From Tremella fuciformis (taxonomy: Eukaryota > Basidiomycota > Tremellomycetes > Tremellales > Tremellaceae), in assembly GCA_032768795.1 (NCBI GenBank), contig CP136494.1, positions 682,001 through 746,000 on the forward strand: DNA of 64,000 nt, written 5' to 3'. Of the stretch, positions 54,286 through 64,000 are shown piece after piece (the first letter of the stretch is position 1; each line of letters starts with the position of its first letter). A program made the position numbers and the translations under genes. Below the pieces are notes generated by a model. That model was not told the origin of the DNA. It ran no database searches and saw only the letters and a list, made by a program, of their open reading frames with translations.

Positions 54286-57200
54286 ATGTCAGGCGACGAC
54301 AGCTGTCCGATATGGAATGGAGTGGATTTTTCGCCATGTTTCATACGCGAGTAAGTCGTCAATCCACTTCAAGGGCAGCTCTGACATGTAGGTATCTTGA
54401 GCGATTCCCGATTGCCTTGATCGCTATCGCGGGCCTGCTGATCGTCGCCAACCGGGCGTGGACTCGTTTGTCGAAGAGCACCGATGTGCCGCAGTGCGAT
54501 GTAGCGTCCCTCGTGTCACCGCTGGCCGATAACAATCTGTCAAGGCTTGAGGCTGAGGTCACCTTGACCTCCGTTGCCAGCAACCTCCTGCCAATACCCG
54601 ACGACGCGACTACGCCGCAGCCTCTCCCTGGGCGAGACGCCGAGAAGATCATCGATGAATTTGTTGCGGCAGATGAGCTCTCAGTGAGGCGCTGGGAAGA
54701 AGTCCACCGCTGGGTCACGCCAGTGGGAGCAGGAGTGTTCCTCGCCACACAATTGGCATCTTCAATCATTACCCGGCAGTGGCTTCGTTTGGCGTTTCCA
54801 GTCAGCTCAACTTACCCGTGTTAGACTCAGCTAAATTCAAAGGCCTTCATTTGCCTCGTCAGCTTCTTACCTTCTTCACCTGTCATCCCGCTTGTATCAC
54901 TACATCTAGTGCCAATGATCCTGATACTACGACATCAACTAATCAGTGGCCACGCGTCGGCAATCCGCATCCTGCCAACTGTGGCCGAGTTCGCGTACTG
55001 GCTAGTCCTCATCAGCATACCCTACGCCGACCCCTTGGACCGCATCCTGCGTGGTGGTCGGACGAAAGGAGGAAGTAGCTCTGGCAGCTATGGCACACAA
55101 TTGCCTAGGCATTTCGAGGATCCGACATCGGCGTTCTCCAAAACGACATATACATTCCTCATCCCATTCCTGCTTAAATACTACAGGACCCCTATTGCGC
55201 TCGAGGATGTACCCGCTCTTCGAGAGGACGACACGTCTGCTGCAAGCCTGGGAGCTTTTCGGCGGTTCAGAGCAGAGCGGGACAAAGCATACGCGGCTCG
55301 GCATGGTGGATCAGCGAGGAAGCAGGATCTCGGCTTCGACCTGATTCGATTTTTCCTCCCCGAGCTCAGTCAACAGGCCGTGCGTTCCTTTTGAGGCGTC
55401 TGATAAATGCTCAGGAGCTTATAACAGACGTGGGCCATCATCTTCATCTGTCTGCAATACCTTCCACCCAATGGACTTCGCCTTTTGCTTCAATATGTCA
55501 ACGACCGCGGGACCGATAACGCCAAACCGACCCATGTCGCCTACCTGTATGTCACCATGATGGCTGTGGGGCAATGTTTCGGTGTCTGTGCTATGGGCCA
55601 AAGCCTGCTTATCGGCCGTCGACTGTGTATCAGAATCCGTTCAATCATCGTCACAGAAGTCTTCACCAAAGCCGTTCGATGCCGGGAAATCACGGCGCCC
55701 ACAAAAAAGATTGTTATTGGAAAAGACGGGAAGCCAATCGAAGATCCGACAACAGCAGCTGCTTCTGGAGGAAAGATTGCTAACTTTGTCTCCGTGGACG
55801 CTTTCCAGATCAGCGAAATTTGTGCTTACTCGTTCTACATCGTCTCCTGCCCCTTTGCAGTCATCGTTAACGCTACATTTCTCTACCGGACACTCGGTCT
55901 GGCTTCCTTCGCTGGCATTGCCGTCCTGCTCCTGCTCATCCCTATTCAAGCGCTCGTCTCTCGTCTTCTCACCGTCGTACAACGCAAATTCCTCGCCGCT
56001 ACCGATGCTCGCCTCGAGGCTGTGACCGAGGTCATTGCGCACATCAAATTGATCAAGTTCAACGCTTGGGAGGACAAATTCTACGACAGGATGGAAATCA
56101 CTCGCAAAAAGGAGCTTGCCGTGCTGGCCAGAAGGTTCGGCATCTTCATCATGACTAGCGTTATCATCTGGGGCACCCCAGTGTTCGTAACTTCTGTCGC
56201 CTTTAGCGTCCACACCCTGGTGCTCAAGAAACCGTTGACTGCCGACCGGGCATTCTCCTCCCTGGTTTTGTTCAACATGCTGCGAGACCCTTTGGCTTTA
56301 TTCCAAGACACGCTCACTCGGCTTATACAATCGTATACATCTTGTGGCCGGATTCAGGCATTCTTGGACGAGCCCGACACGCCGAAGTACGAACAGCTCA
56401 CGGCGGCCAAGGACGATGAGCCCACTATCGGCTTCCGTGGTGCCGTCGTGGGTTATACGACGACCGAGGATATGGACAACGCCGAGTTCGACCCGTTCCT
56501 CCTGGGCGAAATGGATCTGTCCTTCCCGGTCGGACAACTCAGCATCGTTGTCGGTCCTGTTGGCTCGGGCAAAACCACGCTTCTTGCTTCACTACTGGGT
56601 GAAACCATGCTGCTTGATGGAAAGATCTTCATGCCGGACGACAAGGCCAACAGGGAGGCTTGTCCCATAGATCATGCCACCGGACTATCCGACACAGTGG
56701 CATACTGCGCTCAAACGGCTTGGCTCGTAGGGGCATCAATCAAGGACAACATCACTTTTGGTCAACCATGGGACGAACAGAGGTACAACTCGATAGTCGA
56801 TGCCTGCGCCTTGAGAAAAGACTTCGAGATCTTCGATATGGGCGATGACACGGAGGTGGGCGAAAAGGGAACCACTTGTTCTGGCGGCCAGAAGGCTCGA
56901 ATCGCCTTGGCGCGAGCACTCTACTCTTCGGCCAAGACGATCTTGCTAGACGATGTGCTGTCTGCGGTCGACGCGCAGACCGGCCGCCACCTATATGAAA
57001 ACTGCTTGCAGGGTCCCCTGGTCAAAGGGCGTACCATCATTCTTGTAACGCACTCGGTCAATCTGGTAGCATCAGCGGCGGCATACGTGGTCATGCTGGA
57101 CTCTGGGGCCGTGGTCGCCGCTGGATCCCCGTCCGAACTGGTCGCAGATGGACTTCTTGACCTACACGACGACGAGGCGGCTGCGAACGCATCCTCTCCA

Positions 57201-59883
57201 TCGGAAGCATCCTCATCTGCCGGTTCCGTCCCCACCGACGACACAAAAGTCGACCTCATCGAGGACAATCTCGACGGGGTCGAGGGCGACGCACTCGACA
57301 CTGCCAAGCAAGTCAATGCCGATAAAGCTGCTCCAGAGGCCACACAGCTGGACAAACGGCTTGTGGCCACCGAAACCCAAGGCAAAGGAACCGTCGGATG
57401 GGCGACGTATCGCCTTTACTTCAAGGAGATGGGTGGTCTGTTCTACTGGGTACTCGTCATCGGAGCTTTCGTTCTTGCTCAAGTTGCGCAAGTCTCGAGT
57501 AGCACCGCGATCAGAGATTGGGCAAATGCCGACGACGCCAAGCAGAGTCTCAGGGTGTACCTGCAGACGCGCTCCACCGGCTTCTATGTGGTGATGTACA
57601 TCTCGACAGCCATGGGTTTTGTTGTCATGATCATCCTGCGGAACGGTATCAGCATGTACGGATCTTTGACGGCCAGCCAGGGTTTGTATGCGAAACTTCT
57701 TCGTCGGATTCTTGGGGCCAAGATGCGGTAAGTCTGCCATCTCGATCAAGAGTCAATATGTCTGACGCTGAAGCTTTTTCGACTCTACCCCTAGCGGGCG
57801 TATCATGAACCGTTTGAGCAAGGACATGTCTGCTATCGATATCGAGGCTACCGAAAGTGCGTCGTGACCGGTGTCTGGGTAGACCGATCTGATACTCAGT
57901 AATGTTGTACTTTGGCAATACTTGCTTCTCGGTATTTGCGATCATCATTGTCGTGGTCTTCTCCACACCCGGTATGTTTCGGGTGTATGGCTTTGCAGGG
58001 CAAATGCTCATCTGCAGCTTTCCTGCTTGCTATGATCGTCATCAGCGCTATGTACTGGGTGGTCGGGGTGCTGTATGTCACTACTTCTCGCGAAATTAAA
58101 CGCATGGATGTTAGTGGCAGGATTGCGATCCCATGAGACACGATGCTGACAGCCAGAGCGTCACACGTTCACCCTTGTTCATATCCTTCTCCGAGGCCCT
58201 GGTCGGCATGTCCACCATTCGTGCATATGGAGATTCCGCCCGTTTCGTCCGCAAGATATTCCAGGAGCTCGACCAAAATCTTCGGTGTTTCTGGTACCTG
58301 TGGCAACTCAACCGTGTACTGAACAACTTCTCGAACTTTGTCGGATCGCTCGTCACCATTTCCGCCTGTGTCCTTGCATTGAACAACCCTTTGATGAGTG
58401 CCGGTGCCGTTGGCTTCACCATTACCTATGCTTGTGGGTCTCATTGGGTGAGGAAGAGGAACTGCCCGAGCTGACGCGCAGTGTCATTTACCGATTACGT
58501 TCTGTGGGTCGTCCGATTGTATGCGGCGTGTGAAATGTCTATGAACTCCGTGGAACGTGTTGCCGAGTGTGCGTCCGCATATCCGCTCGTATCAGGCGAT
58601 GCTGATCCCAGATCTTGACCTGGAAGTGGAAGAAGAGGCCGATCAGAAAGGGATCGAGCCGCCGGCATACTGGCCAACAAAGGATGGCTCGGTGATTGTC
58701 GAAAACCTTACGTGCCGCTACGCGCCTCAGCTGGATCCTGTATTGAGAGACGTGTCCTTCACAATTGGGCCGAAGGAGAAGATTGGTATCTGCGGCCGTA
58801 CAGGCAGTGGCAAGTCCAGTGAGCCCCACTGCCAGTGTTCAAGTGAGGAAAGGCTGACTCGCAGCGCTCGCGCTGTCATTCTTCCGCTTCTTGCATCAGG
58901 AATCCGGCAGGATTGTCATCGACGGGCTCGACATCTCCAGACTGTCTCTTACGACCTTGCGTTCCCGTCTGACCATTTTGCCTCAGGAAGCGCAGCTGTT
59001 CTCCGGCACGATTCGAGACAACCTGGACCCATTCACCCAGCACGAGGACTACGAAATCTGGGAGGCGCTTCGACAATGCGGACTGGCAGGCAAAACTCCC
59101 TTCACGTCCCGTGTAGGATCCAGAGCAGACTTGAAAGGCCTAGCAGCTACCCCCGCATCCACACGGTCTGCAAGAACTCGTCTGGCGGGCGTGAATTCTC
59201 GGCTCAATCTCAGAGGCAATCTCACGCCTTCACGGGCTGGTACGCCCATCCGGCCTTCGACACCCACATCACCGCTGACTGGTACGGCTGCCGGCGCCGT
59301 CTCCGCGACCGAGGATGTCTCAAGCGAAGCGGGCGAGGCCGAAGGCAGCGAATTCGAGGTCGAGGAGAGGGTCACTATTCGAAGTCTGGACGAGAAGGTC
59401 GAAACCGGCGGCAAGAACTTCTCGCAGGGTCAGCGACAGCTGTTGGCCCTTGCCCGTGGTCTCTTGAAGCTCCGCCAGTCGAGCTTTTTGGTCATGGACG
59501 AGAGCACGGCCAACTTGGATCACTGGACCGACCGGAAAATACAGACCGTCCTCCGGACGTCTCTTCGGGACACCCAGATGCTTGTGATTGCTCACAGGCT
59601 TCTGACGGTCTGCGGACTGGACAAGTGAGCTTCCGCGGTTGCGAACACAAACCAAGCTGACAAATGAGAATCCTGGTTCTGGACCACGGCAAGGTTGTGG
59701 AGTTTGGCACGCCATGGGATCTGTTGCAGAAAGAAGGCGGCGCATTCAGAGATCTTTGCAAACAGAGCGGGGAGGAGGCGCAGCTGTTGGAGGTATGTCC
59801 GAGGAGGTAGTACACTCTCAGAAGCTGACGGTCAGATGGCGAAGACTGTGCACGAGGCCAAGCAGCATGGTGAGGTGCTGTGA
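54286..59883 (+). CDS. ABCC-type (MRP-like) ABC transporter
   Basis: Many exons. The start MSGDDSCPIWNGVDFSPCF is typical of fungal ABCC proteins and is the only one whose phase fits the first donor at 54351. N-terminal membrane spans come first, then the first transmembrane domain and NBD1 with Walker A GPVGSGKTT near 56.56 kb, signature CSGGQKARIALARAL near 56.88 kb and Walker B TILLDDVLSA. The second transmembrane domain (57.4-58.5 kb) is split by several short introns. NBD2 has Walker A CGRTGSGKS near 58.79 kb, a degenerate signature FSQGQRQLLALARG and Walker B SFLVMDESTANLD. Full-length, vacuolar or plasma-membrane export of conjugates is likely; substrate unknown. A serine/threonine-rich insert interrupts NBD2. 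Confidence 0.92.
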
Positions 59884-59954
59884 GCGGGCGGCTTCGACAC
59901 AACGGCAATCATGTAGCAACATCAGCATAGATGCATCATCGCATGGTCGTGACC

Positions 59955-61275
59955 TCATGAGATGCTCAACGAAGATACTGCGTCTTCCGCCAATGCCCGC
60001 ACGTTGTCGAGCACAGCCCATTCGCGTCGGTGTTGGTATTCGTGGAATACGCTTACTATCGACCTCAGGCGCAGTCCAGAGGGAGCGCTGAATTCTGGTT
60101 CTGCTGGAGGATCGACAACATTACGCCGCACCGTCTCCCAGAACCCCTTCCACCCCCAGCCCGCGTCCCGCTCGAGCAGGCCCTGAACCTCGTCGGTCCA
60201 CTCCCGCTCCCAGTCCTTGACGCTTTCCTCGGCAGGCCCCCGCGTGCCCAGGCGCGAGATGATCATGTCCTTGACATCGGCTATAGAATCTTCCACTCTC
60301 CTCTGTGCTTCGTGTAGCGCGGCGTACACGCGCGGCAGGGCGAGCGAGGAGAAGAAGTTGTGGTTGATGGAGATACACTGCGGCGTCAGCTTGATAGCCA
60401 TTACATGCGCGACTGACAAAGTCGAGGTTGACCACCTGGTGGTGCCATCCCGAAGGCACGAAGATGATCTCGCCTTCCTGATCATCAACTACCGTCCCCC
60501 TGGCAAACTCTTGCATCCCGGGATTAGCGAGTGAGATTCTAAAGTCGGGAAGGTCTCATGAGGGGTGTACGCACCTCCTGCAGGACTATCGCCGAATCCA
60601 ATTCCGATTCCACGTCCACAGTCACACCGAGGTCCCGCACGTCGAACGGCAAGTCGCCCCCACCGAGTTGTAAGAGCCGGCCTGCGGCCTCGGGCGGGAA
60701 GAGCCACCATACTTTGCGCCCGACCACGTTGGCCGACCATGAGTACGACGCGTACACGTCTCTGTGTAACGGGGTGAACGTCCCACTCGGTCCGGCGTAT
60801 GTGAAGCGGAAGTCGGAGGCGGTTATAGACGGTGGGGAGGAGTCGGTCGGGGCGTTGCGAACTGGGTCCTTGTCGCGGTGAGACGCCGGTCCCTCTGTGC
60901 TGGATCTTGCTGCGGGCGTGTAGGGCGAATTCAGCCAGTCGTCTGATATCAGTACAAAGCCAATAACGGGATGACCCACCTCGGAAGATCAACGGGACTT
61001 CGTATACCTGCCCTGCATGTCCGCCCTCATGCTCAAGCTGCGCGACAAGATGCCAGTCCTTGACGTAGAGTCCACCGCCCTCGCCAGACTCCCATAGGTC
61101 CAACACCTCGCCGAGCCTCCGCTCCGTACGCTCAAACTCGGAAAACTCTCGTTGACGGGTATCGGCGACAGGTACGAGGTGGTGCGCGTACGCCCTCAGA
61201 GCGTTCAGATCAGGTCGAGATGGTATAGATTGAGAATCGGAAGAAAACCCTGCGCGGCTGCGCCAGGCTCTGCAT
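59955..61275 (-). CDS. JmjC-domain oxygenase, JMJD4-like
   Basis: Several exons; the start at 61275 is uncertain because no ATG precedes the long open N-terminal frame without splicing. Core: DFRFTYAGPSGTFTPLHRDV with the HxD iron-binding pair, YSWSANVVGRKVWWLFPPE, then GEIIFVPSGWHHQVVNLD with the distal histidine, and a helical C-terminus (TPQCISINHNFFSS...). This order and spacing fit JMJD4, a 2-oxoglutarate oxygenase that hydroxylates a lysine of translation release factor eRF1 in animals. Target in this fungus is unknown. Convergent with the ABC transporter. Confidence 0.82.
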
Positions 61276-61678
61276 GCTCGCCAGCTGCTGGTGGACTCTC
61301 GCGACAATACAAGCGGCTGATTTTGGCATAAATGTTGGGTCTGCCCATCAGCATGGACCGAGCAACCACTGAGACGACTGCACCAAGAAAGTCTCGTAGG
61401 TTAGATGGTCTGGATGGTACCGCTGCACTGGTCGTTTTCGGCTTCTGGCCCACTCCAACAGCGCAGAGACGTCATGGCTTGGGTGCATGGGTCATGTTGC
61501 GATGTCATCTTGCGGCTGTAGGTAGTGGTGACAACGAATGTGGCACTCGGACGTTGTGGCACAAGCGAGAGTACGCGGAGGAGGCAATGATCACATGCAG
61601 GACGTCTAATGCTCATCACATGAACTGGACAAAATATGACGCAAATGGTAAAAGTTAGAATATTCTGAACGTCTCCTG
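61276..61678. other. intergenic
   Basis: About 400 bases between the serine-rich gene stop and the JmjC gene start; nothing recognised. Confidence 0.4.
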
Positions 61679-63306
61679 CTATGAGCAGCTGAGGAACGCA
61701 TTGCCAGTAGCGGTGGGTTGCACGGGGTACGGGGAGCTCGCCTGGAGACTCAGTGTGGGGTAGCCGGAGACGCTGGCGGTGATGCCAATGGTGCACTAGC
61801 AAAATGAGCGGTCGATCCCGCGGGAATGTCGAGCTTACCTTGGCGGTGGCGGTGACTGTCTGTACCGCAGTGTCATAAGCAGACAGCATGAAGCCCTCCG
61901 ACGTGTAGCCTGTATTCTCGTCAAAAGGGAAGTTGCGCCAAAACGGCGCAAATCCGCCCCACCAGTTGTCGGGATTGGTCGCATTGATGTACAGCTGATT
62001 TGAGGAGATGTTGAGCATGAGGTAAGGCAGGTTAGGCGTTCCACCAGCGCCCGAAGCGCTGACGGCGGGTGCACTCTGACTCTGAGAATTACCTCCTACG
62101 GCGAACGAGGCGCTGGAGACAGACGCGGTAAGGGATGCCGTGGCACTCGAGGCGGTCTGACTGATGCTGCCCGAAGAGGCCCCTGCAGCACTCTGACTCT
62201 GACTTTGACTGGAAGGAGGAGGCGTCGAGGACGGCGCGCTGGAAGACTGGCCTGCGCTTGCACTTGCCGATGCGTAGGTGGCACTCATACTGGACGTCTG
62301 CGAGGCGCCGCATCCCGCCGGGGTGGAGACGTCGGTGGATCCTCCCGTCGGCACGGGGATGCACTTGCCGCTCATGGAAGGATAGGCAGACGTGCAGCCA
62401 GGATAAGCCGTCTGGATGTTGGTGGTGAAGTACGGCGACGTCGAAACTATGTCGAATTTCGGTACGACCCCCGTCACCAGAGAGTTCTGAAGGGTGAATG
62501 TGCACTGAAGACAATGAGCTCAGTGTCTGTGGGGCGTTGACAGAAGCTGCTCACCAATAGATCGGGTACTGGAATCTGTGTTGTTGACGCTCCGCATGTG
62601 AAAGTACTCGTCCGAGTGATGCTCCATGTTTCGACCGTGGTACTTCCCCTTCCCAAGCCCATCCAGCAATCGAATACTCCAGACCCCGCTGTCGCGTTGA
62701 CATTGCTAGCCAGGTTCACTGCGGTCGCGTATCCTGGTATTCCAATCATCGCGACTGGCTGACCGGGTGTGTTGCACACCGCCGTGGGCGTCATAGGTGC
62801 GGGACTGGGCCATGTCGCCGAAACGTATGGGGTCGAGGTGATGATGCTGACTGTGGGCGTTGCGGACAACGTCTCGGTGACTTGAACGGTGCACTGCACA
62901 TGAGCACGTCCACTTGCTCTGTCTTTCCAGTTCCACTGACCACTTGAGTCACGTTGCCGTTGGCCTGTGACATTGTCGCCCAGAACATCTCGTCGGTATA
63001 CGAGCTGCCATCGAACTTCAAGGGGAAGAAAAATCCCGGTTGGAGGGATATATCCTTGTCCTGGTGCAGAAACTTGTCCAGATACACGTCCGGGCCTGCC
63101 TTGAGAAGGATGTACGGTCCAAGACTCGCCGTTGCGCTGACACTTGCACTTGCACTTGCACTTGCACTTCCACTAGCAGCCGCACTCGCGCTGGCACTCG
63201 CGCTCGCGCTCCCGCTTGCGCTAGAGCCATCCCCTCTGACCTGCAGAGGGACATGACGAGCGTGAGCGATCAGGGCGAACGCCAAGGCTACACATACGCG
63301 CAGCAT
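61679..63306 (-). CDS. Serine-rich secreted protein with three C-T modules
   Basis: Four exons (63306-62944, 62893-62555, 62504-61839, 61795-61679), every junction in phase 0, give 494 residues. Signal peptide MLRVCVALAFALIAHARHVP. A Ser/Ala repeat (SASASASA type) follows, then a module, and a second long Ser/Gln-rich linker after module two. Exons 2, 3 and 4 each begin with a CT pair (CTVQVTE, CTFTLQN, CTIGITA) and each carries an SPY/TPY segment and a second cysteine. The final module includes NWWGGFAPFWRNFPFDENTG just before it. Likely cell-wall or secreted glycoprotein; role unknown. Next to a tandem paralogue at 63.7 kb. Confidence 0.82.
63140..63215 (+). repeat. CACTTG/GCACTC short repeat encoding Ser-Ala
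   Basis: Imperfect hexamer array (CACTTG, then related units) within exon 1 of the serine-rich gene; encodes the alternating Ser/Ala run. Confidence 0.85.
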
Positions 63307-63696
63307 TGCCAACACACCAGATATCAACGATCAATGAAACGAGATGCCAGTCAGCGAGCCTTGCCGCCTCGGGTATACCATAATGACGACGAATGCGTAG
63401 ACATGTGAACTGAGGGGAATACCAAAGGAAGGGCAAGCGGTGGGGGCAGCAGCCTGCAACACGCTTCATCCCCATGGTCCTTTCTGAGCTCCCTTGCAAC
63501 AGGCTCCTCTTCTGATCCGTCCATCAGGTGCGAGGACCACGCCCGGCGGCCATGGCACCCGTAGAGGTGGTTGGCCGTAGAAGGGAAGTTTCGGTCGGGA
63601 TTCGATGCAGACACGTCAGCTGCATACGTACGGGCGCCGGGAAAGGGTCCCGCTGCGGCAGTGGTGTCGCGCAAGACAAAGGACACATCTCGACAT
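63307..63696. other. intergenic between tandem secreted genes
   Basis: About 390 bases; presumably the promoter of the upstream-coded 61.7-kb gene; nothing else recognised. Confidence 0.4.
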
Positions 63697-64000
63697 CTAT
63701 GAGCAGTGGAGGTAAGCATTCCCGGTCTCGCTTGGCCGTGCAGCAAACGGCGAAGTGGGCAACACGCTCAGCGTCGGATACCCCACCACGTCCTTGGTGA
63801 CACCTATGACACACTGGTGCTCAGCGCGGTCCCCAAGTTCAAGCGCGTATGACACGCACGCTTCCAGTCGCAGTTACCGTCTGAACCAGGCTGTCGTAAG
63901 CAGAGATGATGAACCCCTCTGACAAATAACCGGTGCTCTCCAGGAATGGAAAGTTGCGGTCGAATGGCCCAATACCGCCCCACCAGTTTTCCGCGTTTGT
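63697..64000 (-). CDS. Serine-rich secreted protein paralogue, 3' end
   Basis: Truncated by the window. The visible exon (64000-63860) encodes NWWGGIGPFDRNFPF and GYLSEGFIISAYDSLVQTV, close to the end of exon 3 of the 61.7-kb gene. A 46-nt phase-0 intron follows, then a 117-nt last exon (63813-63697) that begins with a Cys-Val codon pair and ends HCS. The last exon has the same length as that of the neighbour and aligns along its whole length (VGYPTLSV, TGNAYLHCS), so the two are tandem duplicates. Confidence 0.82.

Overview
This is a eukaryotic window, almost certainly from a basidiomycete fungus. Nearly every gene is cut by short (about 40-56 nt) GT-AG introns with a CTGAC/CTAAT-like branch site just before the acceptor. 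Coding DNA is GC-rich, and the proteins are typically fungal (ARO8-like and alanine aminotransferases, BCS1-like AAA protein, TOM20, ABCC transporter, JmjC protein). The class cannot be fixed from sequence alone. All splice models were built by eye; for several of them the exon lengths sum exactly to a whole number of codons.

Layout. 1-4.5 kb: 3' end of an ARO8-like aminotransferase, an FSP1/AIF-like NAD(P)H oxidoreductase and a BCS1-like ATPase. 4.5-24.6 kb: an array of about ten paralogues of a gene family I do not recognise, all on the minus strand. Some are intact, others carry a frameshift, a stop or a truncation. One member is split by a complete 7.4-kb Ty3/Gypsy chromovirus (15480-22898) with LTRs that look identical, a 5-bp target duplication, a self-priming-type primer site and an extra four-exon gene running antisense between pol and the 3' LTR.

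25-37 kb: two small secreted paralogues, then housekeeping genes (alanine aminotransferase, SVIP-like protein, TOM20, SGNH hydrolase, MLRQ-like protein, RWD protein). 37.3-47.6 kb: a 10.3-kb Mutator-like DNA transposon with about 70-bp terminal inverted repeats and a 10-bp target duplication. Its main gene, 7 exons and 1739 codons, joins a MULE transposase to a USP-type deubiquitinase-like domain and a Ulp1-type SUMO-protease-like domain. Two accessory genes lie beside it.

48-64 kb: a PD-(D/E)XK-like protein, a UDP-glycosyltransferase, an MDP1-type HAD phosphatase, an ABCC transporter, a JMJD4-like JmjC protein, and two tandem serine-rich secreted proteins. These last share an intron-delimited cysteine module with the secreted pair at 25-27 kb.

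The most novel items are the transposase-USP-Ulp1 fusion, the spliced antisense gene inside the retrotransposon, the unrecognised tandem family with clustered lesions, and the secreted module family.
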